Shown: piece by piece, positions 7,271 to 13,867 of the stretch | Layout: the number at the start of each line of letters is the position of its first letter | How positions within the stretch are numbered: the stretch's first letter is position 1 | NCBI GenBank assembly: GCA_017302575.1 | Contig: JAFLDD010000001.1 | Location: 1,050,629-1,114,628, forward strand | From: Alphaproteobacteria bacterium | GTDB taxonomy: Bacteria; Pseudomonadota; Alphaproteobacteria; Rickettsiales; UBA3002 | Length of the DNA stretch: 64,000 bases | Reading direction: 5' to 3' | The notes under the pieces: model-generated | The model's database searches: none | Seen by the model: only the letters and a program-made list of their open reading frames with translations | Told to the model about the DNA's origin: nothing | Program-made: the position numbers and the translations under genes

Positions 7271-8379
7271 GCAAGTTCACCTTTCCAACGCACAATACCG
7301 CCGTTGATATGAGCAACATTTCTGAAGCCCAGCGCGATAAGATGTGAAGCTGCCGAAAAGCTGCGTATGCCGTGCTGGCAATAGACAATCACGGGAGTGT
7401 CCGAGGCAATATCGCCCACCGAATCTTCGTTGGATAGCAAGGTGCCAAGTGGAATATGTAACGCCTTTGGAATTCGGCCTGAAGCCAGCTCATGTGCTTC
7501 ACGTACATCAATAAACACGGCTTTGCTTATTTGGTTTGCAGCATCCTCTGCACTGATATTCTTTACATTTGATTTTGTCGCGCAACTTTCCTCCGCTTGC
7601 GTGAGAAGAATATCGTTCGGATCACGGGCACATGCGGAACATTGGTGACGTTTGCGCAATATGAGGGTCTTTGTTTGCATGGTGCGAGCATCCAGTATCC
7701 AAAGCGTACCAAGCAGTGGCTCCAAATTCTTTTCTTTGCACCACTTCAGCCCCAGTACCATTTTAATGGCTTCAAGCGCCTGCACGGTTCCGGCAATGCC
7801 CGCCATTGCGCCAATCACTCCCGCTTCGGCGCAGTTGGGGATATGGCCGCCGGGTGGTTTGGGATACAGACAACGATAGCACGGCCCATGATGATTTTCC
7901 CCCTTGGCCCAAAACACCGACACCTGCGCCACAAAACCAAGTATCGAACCATAAACTAGTGGCTTACCAAACTTCACGCAGGCATCGTTAATTAGGAATT
8001 TGCTGCTAAAATTATCCGTGCCGTCGATGATGACATCATAGTTTTGTATTAATGCTTCCGCATTTTCTGGGATGAATCGCTGGTGATACGCCTCAATCTG
8101 GCACTGCGAATTCAACTCGGCCAGTGCCGCCTTCGCGGCTTCTACCTTCGACTTTCCCTGATCGGTTTCCTTAAACAACACTTGCCGTTGTAGGTTGCTG
8201 ATATCCACCATGTCATCATCCACCAGCCCGATTCTGCCAATGCCAGCAGCGGCCAGATAAAGCAAGGCAGGCGAGCCAAGACCTCCCGTCCCGATGCACA
8301 GTACTGAGGCGGATTTCAGGCGTTCCTGTCCTTCTTGTCCGATTTCGGGAAGGACGGTTTGTCTAGCGTACCTTAGCAT
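7267..8379 (-). CDS. moeB: MoeB-type adenylyltransferase with C-terminal rhodanese domain
   Basis: 370 residues. The N-terminal ThiF/E1-like domain adenylates the C-terminus of MoaD (or ThiS): RYARQTVLPEIG, nucleotide loop GTGGLGSPALLYLAAAGIG and DGTDNFSSKFLIND. Zinc cysteine pairs CYRC and CSAC are present. The C-terminal rhodanese domain (from about residue 275) has the active-site loop CQHGIRS and probably supplies persulfide sulfur for thiocarboxylation. ATG 8379 is preferred over a TTG at 8385. It is convergent with the Moco operon and divergent from the hemerythrin-type repair gene, sharing the FNR-like site at 8415 with it. Confidence 0.92.
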   Translation of the reverse strand: MLRYARQTVLPEIGQEGQERLKSASVLCIGTGGLGSPALLYLAAAGIGRIGLVDDDMVDISNLQRQVLFKETDQGKSKVEAAKAALAELNSQCQIEAYHQRFIPENAEALIQNYDVIIDGTDNFSSKFLINDACVKFGKPLVYGSILGFVAQVSVFWAKGENHHGPCYRCLYPKPPGGHIPNCAEAGVIGAMAGIAGTVQALEAIKMVLGLKWCKEKNLEPLLGTLWILDARTMQTKTLILRKRHQCSACARDPNDILLTQAEESCATKSNVKNISAEDAANQISKAVFIDVREAHELASGRIPKALHIPLGTLLSNEDSVGDIASDTPVIVYCQHGIRSFSAASHLIALGFRNVAHINGGIVRWKGELA

Positions 8380-8414
8380 ACGCAAAACATAGACTACGCG
8401 TGTTTGATTTGGGA

Positions 8415-8428
8415 TTGATCTAGGTCAA
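8415..8428 (+). promoter_or_regulatory. FNR/DNR-like operator between moeB and the RIC gene
   Basis: TTGATCTAGGTCAA matches TTGAT-N4-ATCAA at nine of ten consensus positions. It lies 53 bases upstream of the start of the NO-stress repair protein and 36 bases upstream of moeB on the other strand, so it could act on either gene. Repair proteins of this family are classic NO/DNR- or FNR-type targets, which supports the call. Confidence 0.65.
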
Positions 8429-8480
8429 TCCCGTAAAAGATAACTGCTCATAGTCTGTAAAAAAACGTATGGAGGAATGG

Positions 8481-9020
8481 ATGTCTATTACAGAACAACC
8501 ACCCAGTAAAACAGATTGGAGTAGGGCAAGCACTAAAGAACTGATTGCTCATGTATTAGATCGTTATCATGTCCGGCATCGCGAACAGCTTCCGAAATTG
8601 ATTCATTTGGCCGAGAAAGTGGAACGCGTGCATGCCGCGCATCCTGACATTCCTACAGGGCTGGCTCTGCATTTGACCAACATGCTGCAAGAACTTGAGG
8701 GCCACATGCAAAAAGAGGAGCGAATTCTGTTCCCGATGCTTATGCGTGGTCAGGGCGCTATGGCGACGGGGCCAATTTACGTTATGGAATCGGAGCATGT
8801 TCAGCATATGGAAGCATTGGAAAAAATGCTGATGCTTGCGCATCACCTACGGTTGCCAGACGACGCATGTAACAGTTGGCGAGCATTGTATTTGGGTGTT
8901 GGTGAGTTGCGCGATGACCTGATGGAACATATCCGCTTAGAAAATGATATTCTCTTTAAACAGCAAGCCAGCAGTAGCGAAAACAGATGCTGTGGCGGAT
9001 GCGGCGGTGGGGTACACTAA
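8481..9020 (+). CDS. Iron-sulfur cluster repair di-iron protein (YtfE/DnrN/RIC family), short form
   Basis: This 179-residue hemerythrin-like protein carries a di-iron site and repairs nitrosative damage to iron-sulfur proteins. Iron-ligand motifs of the RIC family are visible: HVRHREQLPKL, HMQKEERILFPM, ESEHVQHMEAL and the closing EHIRLENDILF. The usual N-terminal DUF542 (ScdA_N) domain with its conserved cysteine is missing. Instead the protein ends in a short Cys/Gly tail (CCGGCGGG). ATG 8481 is preceded by GGAGGA, better than ATG 8469. An FNR-like box upstream suggests induction under low oxygen or NO. Confidence 0.9.
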   Translation: MSITEQPPSKTDWSRASTKELIAHVLDRYHVRHREQLPKLIHLAEKVERVHAAHPDIPTGLALHLTNMLQELEGHMQKEERILFPMLMRGQGAMATGPIYVMESEHVQHMEALEKMLMLAHHLRLPDDACNSWRALYLGVGELRDDLMEHIRLENDILFKQQASSSENRCCGGCGGGVH

Positions 9021-9025
9021 CGGTT

Positions 9026-9763
9026 ATGGAAGAATTATCACTTGCCGCGCTCATTTTTGTTGCTGCCGCGCTTTATTCCTCTGTGGGACATGCCGGTGCA
9101 TCGGGCTATTTGGCGGCAATGGCGCTTTTAGGGCTTGCACCTGAAATCATGCGTCCTACTGCGCTTGCACTAAATGTGCTGGTGGCATCGATTGCCATGT
9201 ATCGTTATACGCGCGCAAAGCAAAACGATATTACGTTGCTGGTGCCTTTCGTTGTCACATCCATTCCTTCCGCCTTTGTTGGGGGGATGATTCATGTGCC
9301 AGGCGCGTTCTACAAACCGCTGATCGGCATCATATTATTGCTCTCGGCAGTTCAATTGCAGCGGACTGCAAGGCAATCGAAACAAAAAGATCGAACTGTT
9401 AAGCGCCCGCCGCTGGCGGCGGCACTGGCTACCGGCATGGGGCTTGGTCTGCTTGCCGGGTTAAGTGGCACTGGCGGTGGTATTTTTTTGAGTCCGCTAT
9501 TACTGTTCATGGGCTGGGCTCCAACACGGCAAGTATCGGGAATCGCCGCTAGCTTCATTTTGGTAAATTCCATTTCTGGCTTGCTTGGTAATGTATCCTC
9601 GATTCAGGCGTTGCCCTCAGCGCTTTCGTTATGGGCGATAGCTGCACTTGCTGGAGGATTGCTCGGCACGCATTTTGGGACGCGCACGCTCACCGTACCC
9701 GGCATCCGCACCATGCTTGCCTTGGTGCTGGTGATAGCAGGTGGTAAGATGCTGTTTACCTAA
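9026..9763 (+). CDS. TauE/SafE-family membrane permease
   Basis: This 245-residue integral membrane protein has about eight predicted membrane segments in two halves. Each half begins with a Gly-rich signature typical of the family (SSVGHAGASGYLAAMALLG, then LAGLSGTGGGIFLSPLLLF). Family members export sulfite, sulfoacetate or other small sulfur or organic anions; the substrate here is not evident. It begins five bases after the RIC gene and is probably co-transcribed with it from the FNR-like site. It ends four bases before the convergent amidotransferase gene. Confidence 0.85.
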   Translation: MEELSLAALIFVAAALYSSVGHAGASGYLAAMALLGLAPEIMRPTALALNVLVASIAMYRYTRAKQNDITLLVPFVVTSIPSAFVGGMIHVPGAFYKPLIGIILLLSAVQLQRTARQSKQKDRTVKRPPLAAALATGMGLGLLAGLSGTGGGIFLSPLLLFMGWAPTRQVSGIAASFILVNSISGLLGNVSSIQALPSALSLWAIAALAGGLLGTHFGTRTLTVPGIRTMLALVLVIAGGKMLFT

Positions 9764-9766
9764 GAG

Positions 9767-10459
9767 TTAAGCAGATACCCAGTTATCCAGAAGTTGGAAC
9801 AAAGCTCGTTTCGTATTCAACTCTGCTGCATGTGCCAGTAGCGTTTTTGCAGATTGAATCGTTGCGCTTACAACAAGCTCATGCCCACACGTATTAATTA
9901 TCTGCCGTATAGCCGGCTCATCCATTTCCAGATGGAACTGCAAGCCCAGAACACGCTTTTGGTATAAAAATGCCTGATTGTCGCAGGCATGGCTGCTCAC
10001 TAACCTTATGGCTCCAGAAGGAATTTCAAACCGATCTCCATGCCAGTGCAATACAGTCATTGTATGATTCAACCCGCCCAGAATGGGATGATCAACTCCT
10101 TCATCGGTTGTGGCAACTGGAAACCAGCCGATTTCCTTAGTCTCCATTGGCGCAACACGTGCATCAAGAACGGATGCAATTAGCTGAGCGCCAAGGCAAA
10201 TACCAAGTACTGATTTTCCAGCCTCAATAGCCGCTTTGATATGCGCTTTCTCCTTTGCAAGCCATGGGTAATCTTTTTCATCATATATACCCATCGGGCC
10301 ACCCATAAGAATCAGGGCATCGTAGCTTTCTAAATCAGGGATTTCCCAGTCTGGTTTATAAAACGCCGTGCAATTGGAGACGCAGCCACTCCGCTGCATC
10401 CACTCACGGATCATGCCTAATCCTTCAAATGCTACATGCTGGAAGTAATGAATTCGCAC
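9767..10459 (-). CDS. Class I glutamine amidotransferase-like protein
   Basis: This 230-residue stand-alone GATase1 domain is of the GMP-synthase-like type. The nucleophile elbow GICLGAQ holds the catalytic Cys, and LQFHLEMDE the His and Glu. Strands with LILMGGPMGIYD also fit. No synthetase domain is attached, so it may act as an amidase or gamma-glutamyl hydrolase on small molecules; the substrate is unknown. It runs toward the TauE gene and is followed upstream by two unrelated small genes on the same strand. Confidence 0.85.
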   Translation of the reverse strand: MRIHYFQHVAFEGLGMIREWMQRSGCVSNCTAFYKPDWEIPDLESYDALILMGGPMGIYDEKDYPWLAKEKAHIKAAIEAGKSVLGICLGAQLIASVLDARVAPMETKEIGWFPVATTDEGVDHPILGGLNHTMTVLHWHGDRFEIPSGAIRLVSSHACDNQAFLYQKRVLGLQFHLEMDEPAIRQIINTCGHELVVSATIQSAKTLLAHAAELNTKRALFQLLDNWVSA

Positions 10460-10465
10460 AGTTCT

Positions 10466-10744
10466 TTAGCTCGCGTGATCAATTGTTTTCCGGCCATCTT
10501 TAATTAATTTGCGTACATGTTTGTCAAAAGCTATCGCTTCCTTTGTATACTGGCCATGCTTAAGGGCATTCTGATTCTTTTTAGGTGCGCCGCTGCCTGC
10601 TGCCCCTCCATGCATCCTACACCGCCTCTTGCCCTGAACGGCGGGTGAAGAACAGGAAGTGCCTTTACGGGTTTTGGCGCCGCACCGAGGGCTTGCTAAC
10701 ATTCCCTGAGTATTGCGCGTATGGTTACTTTTTCCTCTTGGCAT
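10466..10744 (-). CDS. Small HGG-motif protein (function unknown, mobile-DNA-associated family)
   Basis: This 92-residue basic protein has an N-terminal zinc-like pattern (CGAKTRKGTSC, then CRMHGG) and the characteristic segment HGGAAGSGAPKKNQNALKHG. I recognise this pattern as a common small family in alphaproteobacterial genomes and prophage-like regions, without a known function. ATG 10744 lies inside the end of the upstream gene (20-base overlap, shifted frame), so the two are translationally coupled. An alternative start at 10792 would lengthen it by 16 residues. Nucleic-acid binding is plausible from the cysteines and charge but not shown. Confidence 0.7.
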   Translation of the reverse strand: MPRGKSNHTRNTQGMLASPRCGAKTRKGTSCSSPAVQGKRRCRMHGGAAGSGAPKKNQNALKHGQYTKEAIAFDKHVRKLIKDGRKTIDHAS

Positions 10745-11330
10745 TTTTGACAACAGTTTTTGATGAAGCAGGAGAGGTGACAGCGTGGCCATCTATAACC
10801 AGTGTATCATGGTGCGTTATAGCTGGGGTAGCACTCGATTTGTTGAGGTTCCCAGATTCGATATTCCCCACGATAGCTTGACCGCCTGGTGCTATGTTGA
10901 CATGCTCAATGACGACCTTCTGGTCGCTTTTGCCACGGTGTTTATTGAGGGCCTTCATTTGTTCAAGATATAGCCTAAGGAGTTTCTGGGCATGATTCAG
11001 CGCCATGTTCCGTCCTTCAAATGTTTGATTTTCTAGCGCAGCGCGCCGTATGCATTCCATCGCTGAATTGTGAGTCGCAACCATTTGTGCAGCCAGCACT
11101 CCTTCGAGCCCGTCCTTAGGTGCAATCTCTCTTAAAGTGGCTATTGCAGCTGTAATGACTTTGTCACGCTGTTCTTTGCCTAAATATTCAGGAAGAAATA
11201 ATGATTGGATGACTTGGTTTAGTAGTGCAGTGCTGAAGTTCGAATTATCAGATCCGCTGATGGGTCTGTAGCTGGTCTTTGATACTGGAGTTTTTTCAGA
11301 TTCTGGTTTGCTCTTTTTCATGCCTGCCAC
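10725..11330 (-). CDS. Conserved hypothetical partner of the HGG protein
   Basis: 201 residues, hydrophilic, no signal or membrane segment. The central helical part contains QMVATHNSAMECIRRAA, TFEGRNMALNHAQKLLRLY and ALNKHRGKSDQKVVIEHV, followed by a Gly-rich GGQAIVGN stretch and a Ser/Thr/Lys-rich tail. I recognise this arrangement from alphaproteobacterial proteins that sit immediately upstream of HGG-motif proteins, often in mobile or prophage-like DNA; function unknown. The two genes overlap by 20 bases. The pair lies directly beside a terminator and a tRNA-3'-end-like sequence, consistent with the border of an inserted segment. Confidence 0.65.
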   Translation of the reverse strand: MAGMKKSKPESEKTPVSKTSYRPISGSDNSNFSTALLNQVIQSLFLPEYLGKEQRDKVITAAIATLREIAPKDGLEGVLAAQMVATHNSAMECIRRAALENQTFEGRNMALNHAQKLLRLYLEQMKALNKHRGKSDQKVVIEHVNIAPGGQAIVGNIESGNLNKSSATPAITHHDTLVIDGHAVTSPASSKTVVKNAKRKK

Positions 11331-11480
11331 ATCTCATTGATTCTCATGGGAAAAATACAGCAATTTTATAGTAAAGGGAAGGATGATTATATACTGTGTA
11401 AGGGGTTGTTTTATAGATTTCGCCTCTGGACCTACCCCAGGTCAATAACGACTCGTACCTTAGGAAGACATCGGTGGATG

Positions 11481-11496
11481 CGCGCCCCCGCAACCA
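11481..11496 (+). repeat. tRNA-3'-end-like 16-mer, direct repeat copy 1
   Basis: CGCGCCCCCGCAACCA resembles the 3' end of an initiator-type tRNA (GGCCCCCGCAACCA in E. coli fMet), including the CCA. It is followed four bases later by a terminator, as a real tRNA gene would be, but no D-arm, anticodon or T-arm can be folded upstream, so it is not an intact tRNA. An identical 16-mer occurs in the same orientation at 21350-21365. It could be an attachment-site remnant; a chance match of GC-rich sequence cannot be excluded. Confidence 0.5.
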
Positions 11497-11499
11497 ACT

Positions 11500-11523
11500 A
11501 AAAAGCCCCTCACGGGGCTTTTT
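11500..11523. terminator. Rho-independent terminator (bidirectional)
   Basis: AAAAAGCCCC-TCAC-GGGGCTTTTT is a perfect ten-base-pair palindrome with a GC core and flanking A and T runs, so it can work on both strands. No complete gene ends at it on the plus strand. On the minus strand it lies upstream of the hypothetical gene starting at 11330. Confidence 0.9.
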
Positions 11524-11683
11524 CAGTTTTGGGCTATAATGCTGGTGCTACCGTGGTGCTACCTTTTAATTAGCTCTTTTAGCCTAACCTCATAATTCTA
11601 GATGTAAGCTCAACTGTAACATTCTATGTATTTATTCCGAGTATTTGCTGTAAATATGCGGAGTTAAGCGTTTCCCGCTACCA

Positions 11684-12070
11684 TTGGCATGTGCCTTGTT
11701 ACTCGCAATTGTACTGATGTTATATACGCATAATGATGTACGCTTCCTCAAAATGCGTATTGATACATCAGCTTGGAGAACATGGCTGCCCGCGATCATT
11801 GCTTCGCTTTATGCTTGCAAGCTAGCTCTTATATCCCATGCGCTTTATACTGAGCGTCACAGCGCTACATCAAAGCGCACCATAATCAGCGCATTATTGA
11901 TCCTTGCATTTATTCCAGCTTTATTTTTCCTAACAAAGACGCCTTGGCTGCACATGCTCTTTTTAGCGCCTGGCCTTCTTCTCTTGATGATGTCAGCTGC
12001 TTATGTTGGCACTAAAGTTGATGATATGACCTACTGTACCGTTATAATCAGCCTTGGAATAATGCGTTAA
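11684..12070 (+). CDS. Small integral membrane protein of unknown function
   Basis: 128 residues from a TTG start; an ATG at 11717 is an alternative, and neither has a clear ribosome-binding site. Three or four hydrophobic segments are visible (ALLLAIVLMLY; LPAIIASLYACKLALISHAL; ISALLILAFIPALFFL; MLFLAPGLLLLMMSAAYV), separated by short charged loops. I do not recognise the family. It stands alone, and a dispersed repeat follows directly after its stop. It may be real or a decaying fragment; confidence is limited. Confidence 0.4.
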   Translation: MACALLLAIVLMLYTHNDVRFLKMRIDTSAWRTWLPAIIASLYACKLALISHALYTERHSATSKRTIISALLILAFIPALFFLTKTPWLHMLFLAPGLLLLMMSAAYVGTKVDDMTYCTVIISLGIMR

Positions 12071-12078
12071 TAAACATT

Positions 12079-12263
12079 ATCGTTTTACCACAATATCGCC
12101 TTGTTGACCTTTGCAAGAAAGCTGGACGACGAGCGCGGGTGGCTCTAGGGCTTGGTCAGACTTAAAGTTTGAGCTAAATCGCGCCCTCACAGCCTCGGGA
12201 TTTTCTTTGAGAGCAAGACTGAGTGAGCCTCAAGAACAACTTCTAAGTTCAAGCTAAATCGGG
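12079..12263 (-). repeat. Dispersed repeat, copy 1 (with antisense reading frame)
   Basis: About 185 bases shared with copies at 16424-16629 and 21224-21365. Conserved blocks on the plus strand include ACCACAATATCGCC, GGGTGGCTCTAGGGCTTGG and AAAGTTTGAGCTAAATCGCG. A second, diverged copy of that last motif lies exactly 80 bases on (12245-12263). Read on the minus strand, all copies keep one open frame (here containing ARFSSNFKSDQALEPPAL and GQQGDIVVKR, then a stop), and differences between copies are largely synonymous or conservative. It looks like the 3' end of a gene family that has been copied or left behind; the parent gene is not in this window. Confidence 0.85.
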
Positions 12264-12343
12264 TCCCTGCTGCCTATATAAGTGACTGGCCAAATCTAAA
12301 ATAGGGTGCGGGCTACCATTTAGCGGGTGATAGGTTGCCTAAG

Positions 12344-12865
12344 CTATTTCTGATTCCAAGGCATCTTGGCCATGATGCGCGCAAGCCCGCAGAAACCTGT
12401 GAGACCTGCGACAGTCAATCCGGCACCAATCACGCCTGTGAGCAGGAACCATAATGGGGAAAACACAGTGCCAAGAATGCTTCCTGCTATCAGCAGTAAG
12501 CCAATTGTCAGTTGCACCTGCCTGTCCAAAGGCAGGAAGGATTTACCGGAAATCACTACCATGAGTCCAGCCGCGTTCCATGCATCGATGCCGCCCTCAA
12601 GGTTGTAAATCTCAAGGGAGGGGTCCTCGGTGAGTAGTTTTTGGCAAGCTGAACCACCGCGTCCACCTTTGCGACAGTGGATCACCAGCTTTTTACCTGC
12701 GTAAGGTGGAAGCGCTGATTTACTTACACTGCCAAGCGGCAACAGTGTTGCACCCGTGATGTTCTCTGCCGCATGTTCTGCGGGTTCACGCACGTCCACC
12801 AGCACGGCTTCGTTAGTGTCCATCCATGTCTTTAGTGTTTTCGCGTCGATGGATCTGAGTGCCAT
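12344..12865 (-). CDS. Membrane-anchored rhodanese with DUF2892 domain (YgaP-like)
   Basis: 173 residues. Residues 1-105 are a rhodanese domain (LVDVREPAEHAAENITGA; active-site loop CRKGGRGG). Residues 115-173 are a DUF2892 hydrophobic hairpin with two membrane segments, as in E. coli YgaP, a membrane sulfurtransferase. The start at ATG 12865 has AGAGGA ten bases upstream. The gene lies 23 bases after the ArsR-type regulator and is presumably in its operon and under its control. A role in sulfane-sulfur handling is inferred from the family. Confidence 0.88.
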   Translation of the reverse strand: MALRSIDAKTLKTWMDTNEAVLVDVREPAEHAAENITGATLLPLGSVSKSALPPYAGKKLVIHCRKGGRGGSACQKLLTEDPSLEIYNLEGGIDAWNAAGLMVVISGKSFLPLDRQVQLTIGLLLIAGSILGTVFSPLWFLLTGVIGAGLTVAGLTGFCGLARIMAKMPWNQK

Positions 12866-12888
12866 AATGTTAGAATCCTCTAAAATAA

Positions 12889-13209
12889 TCACGCTTTGCG
12901 GCAATAGATGAGATGCAGCACCGAAAGCAGCGCCTGCGCCTCCATGCTGCAAATACGGTAATAGACCGAGAGCCCGCGCTTATCGGATGCAACTAAGCCA
13001 GCTTCGCGCAACTTTGCAAGGTGCTGAGAGAGTGCAGATTGTGATAATCCAACAGATTCAGCGAGTTCTCCGACCGTTCTTTCACCCGAAACAAGATGGC
13101 AAAGTACCATTAGGCGATTGGCGTTGGCGAGCTGCTTCAGCAACAACTCTGCCGCTGCTGCATTCTTTTTCATCTGCTTCATATCGAGAGAGTTTGCTGC
13201 ATTCTTCAT
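12889..13209 (-). CDS. ArsR-family repressor of the BigR/SqrR/YgaV (persulfide-sensing) type
   Basis: 106 residues with a winged helix-turn-helix (ERTVGELAESVGLSQSALSQHLAKLREAGLV). Two cysteines occupy the positions used by BigR/SqrR to form a disulfide or polysulfide bridge: one in MVLCHLV before the HTH and one in the C-terminal helix (LIYCRKA). That pairing, together with the downstream rhodanese gene, argues for sensing of sulfide or sulfane sulfur rather than arsenic or metal ions. Start codon placement is uncertain; later in-frame ATGs exist. It is divergent from the AhpD-like gene at 13276. Confidence 0.83.
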   Translation of the reverse strand: MKNAANSLDMKQMKKNAAAAELLLKQLANANRLMVLCHLVSGERTVGELAESVGLSQSALSQHLAKLREAGLVASDKRGLSVYYRICSMEAQALLSVLHLIYCRKA

Positions 13210-13210
13210 G

Positions 13211-13238
13211 TTGACATTGTATTAGTAGTTGCTAACAT
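13211..13238 (+). promoter_or_regulatory. Promoter and candidate operator between the BigR-like gene and the AhpD-like gene
   Basis: TTGACA at 13211-13216 and TAACAT at 13233-13238, 16 bases apart, form a plausible plus-strand sigma-70 promoter for the gene at 13276. Inside it lies the inverted repeat TTAG-TAGTTG-CTAA (13222-13235), AT-rich and of the kind bound by BigR-type repressors. It may serve both divergent units. Assignment is by position and pattern only. Confidence 0.5.
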
Positions 13239-13275
13239 AGTCAAGGCAATCATTCGTCAACCTATAAAGGAATTT

Positions 13276-13632
13276 ATGACCAAATCTTACCCCGACATCA
13301 CCAAGCGCATTAGCAGCAACATGAAGGTATTACGCAAGGACATTGCAGATACTATGCAGGGTTTTTCCGCGATGGCACAAGCCGCCACTAAAGACGGTGC
13401 GCTCGATAAAAAGACCAAGGAATTTATCGCGATGGCGATTGGTGTTTCTACGCGCTGCGATGGTTGCATTGGTTTTCACACAGAGGCGCTGGTGAAGTTG
13501 GGCGCAACCCGAGAGGAATTCGAAGAAGTGTTGGGCATGGCCGTTTACATGGGCGGCGGACCATCACTGATGTATGCCGCCGATGCCATGCTTGCCTACG
13601 AACAATTTTCTGCTCTCAACAACCCCGCTTAA
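13276..13632 (+). CDS. Carboxymuconolactone decarboxylase / AhpD-like protein
   Basis: 118 residues. The helical CMD fold contains the redox motif CDGCIGFHTEALVKLG, the CXXC-X3-H active site of AhpD-like peroxidase-reductases, followed by GATREEFEEVLGMAVYMGGGPSLMYA. Such proteins reduce peroxides or peroxiredoxin partners; the exact substrate is unknown. An AAAGGA element sits just before the ATG. It is divergent from the BigR-like regulator and is followed by a DUF2892 protein and the bd oxidase genes, so it probably belongs to the same stress-response unit. Confidence 0.88.
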   Translation: MTKSYPDITKRISSNMKVLRKDIADTMQGFSAMAQAATKDGALDKKTKEFIAMAIGVSTRCDGCIGFHTEALVKLGATREEFEEVLGMAVYMGGGPSLMYAADAMLAYEQFSALNNPA

Positions 13633-13643
13633 TGGAGATTTCT

Positions 13644-13823
13644 ATGAAATGTAATGTTGGAAAAACGGATCGCACCCTTCGCATCATCGCAGGCCTTACT
13701 ATTATCGGCTGGGGTGTGACCACAGGAAACATCTGGGGCGCGATTGGCATTGTGCCCCTACTTACTGGCATCATCCGTTGGTGCCCTGCTTATGTACCTC
13801 TCAACATCTCGACGGATAAATAA
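13644..13823 (+). CDS. DUF2892 small membrane protein
   Basis: 59 residues matching the DUF2892 pattern: MKCNVGKTDRTLRIIAGL, two hydrophobic segments, then LLTGIIRWCPAYVPLNIST. The two conserved cysteines near the ends fit the YgaP-type C-terminal module without the rhodanese part. ATG 13644 has GGAG six bases upstream; the frame is open further 5' but without a start signal. It sits 11 bases after the AhpD-like gene and 44 bases before cydA. Confidence 0.85.
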   Translation: MKCNVGKTDRTLRIIAGLTIIGWGVTTGNIWGAIGIVPLLTGIIRWCPAYVPLNISTDK

Positions 13824-13867
13824 GATTCTATTATAAGACACTAAACTGTATAAGCTGGAGATAATGA

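Larger units (their letters stand above)
11331..11683. other. Intergenic region without a gene (353 bases)
   Basis: No convincing reading frame. It holds a tRNA-3'-end-like 16-mer (11481-11496), a strong terminator hairpin (11500-11523) and two adjacent copies of the 10-mer TGGTGCTACC (11543-11552 and 11554-11563). The combination of a tRNA-like end, a terminator and short direct repeats resembles a decayed integration boundary; no integrase gene is present nearby. Confidence 0.5.

Noticed and set aside
11400-11500. Possible tRNA, tmRNA or SRP RNA gene ending in CCA before the terminator
   Set aside because: Only the last 16 bases look tRNA-like. No matching 5' acceptor strand or T-loop was found, and the expected conserved blocks of tmRNA or SRP RNA are missing.
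11543-11563. Adjacent copies of TGGTGCTACC as the start of a CRISPR-like array
   Set aside because: Only two copies one base apart, with no spacers and no cas genes in the window.
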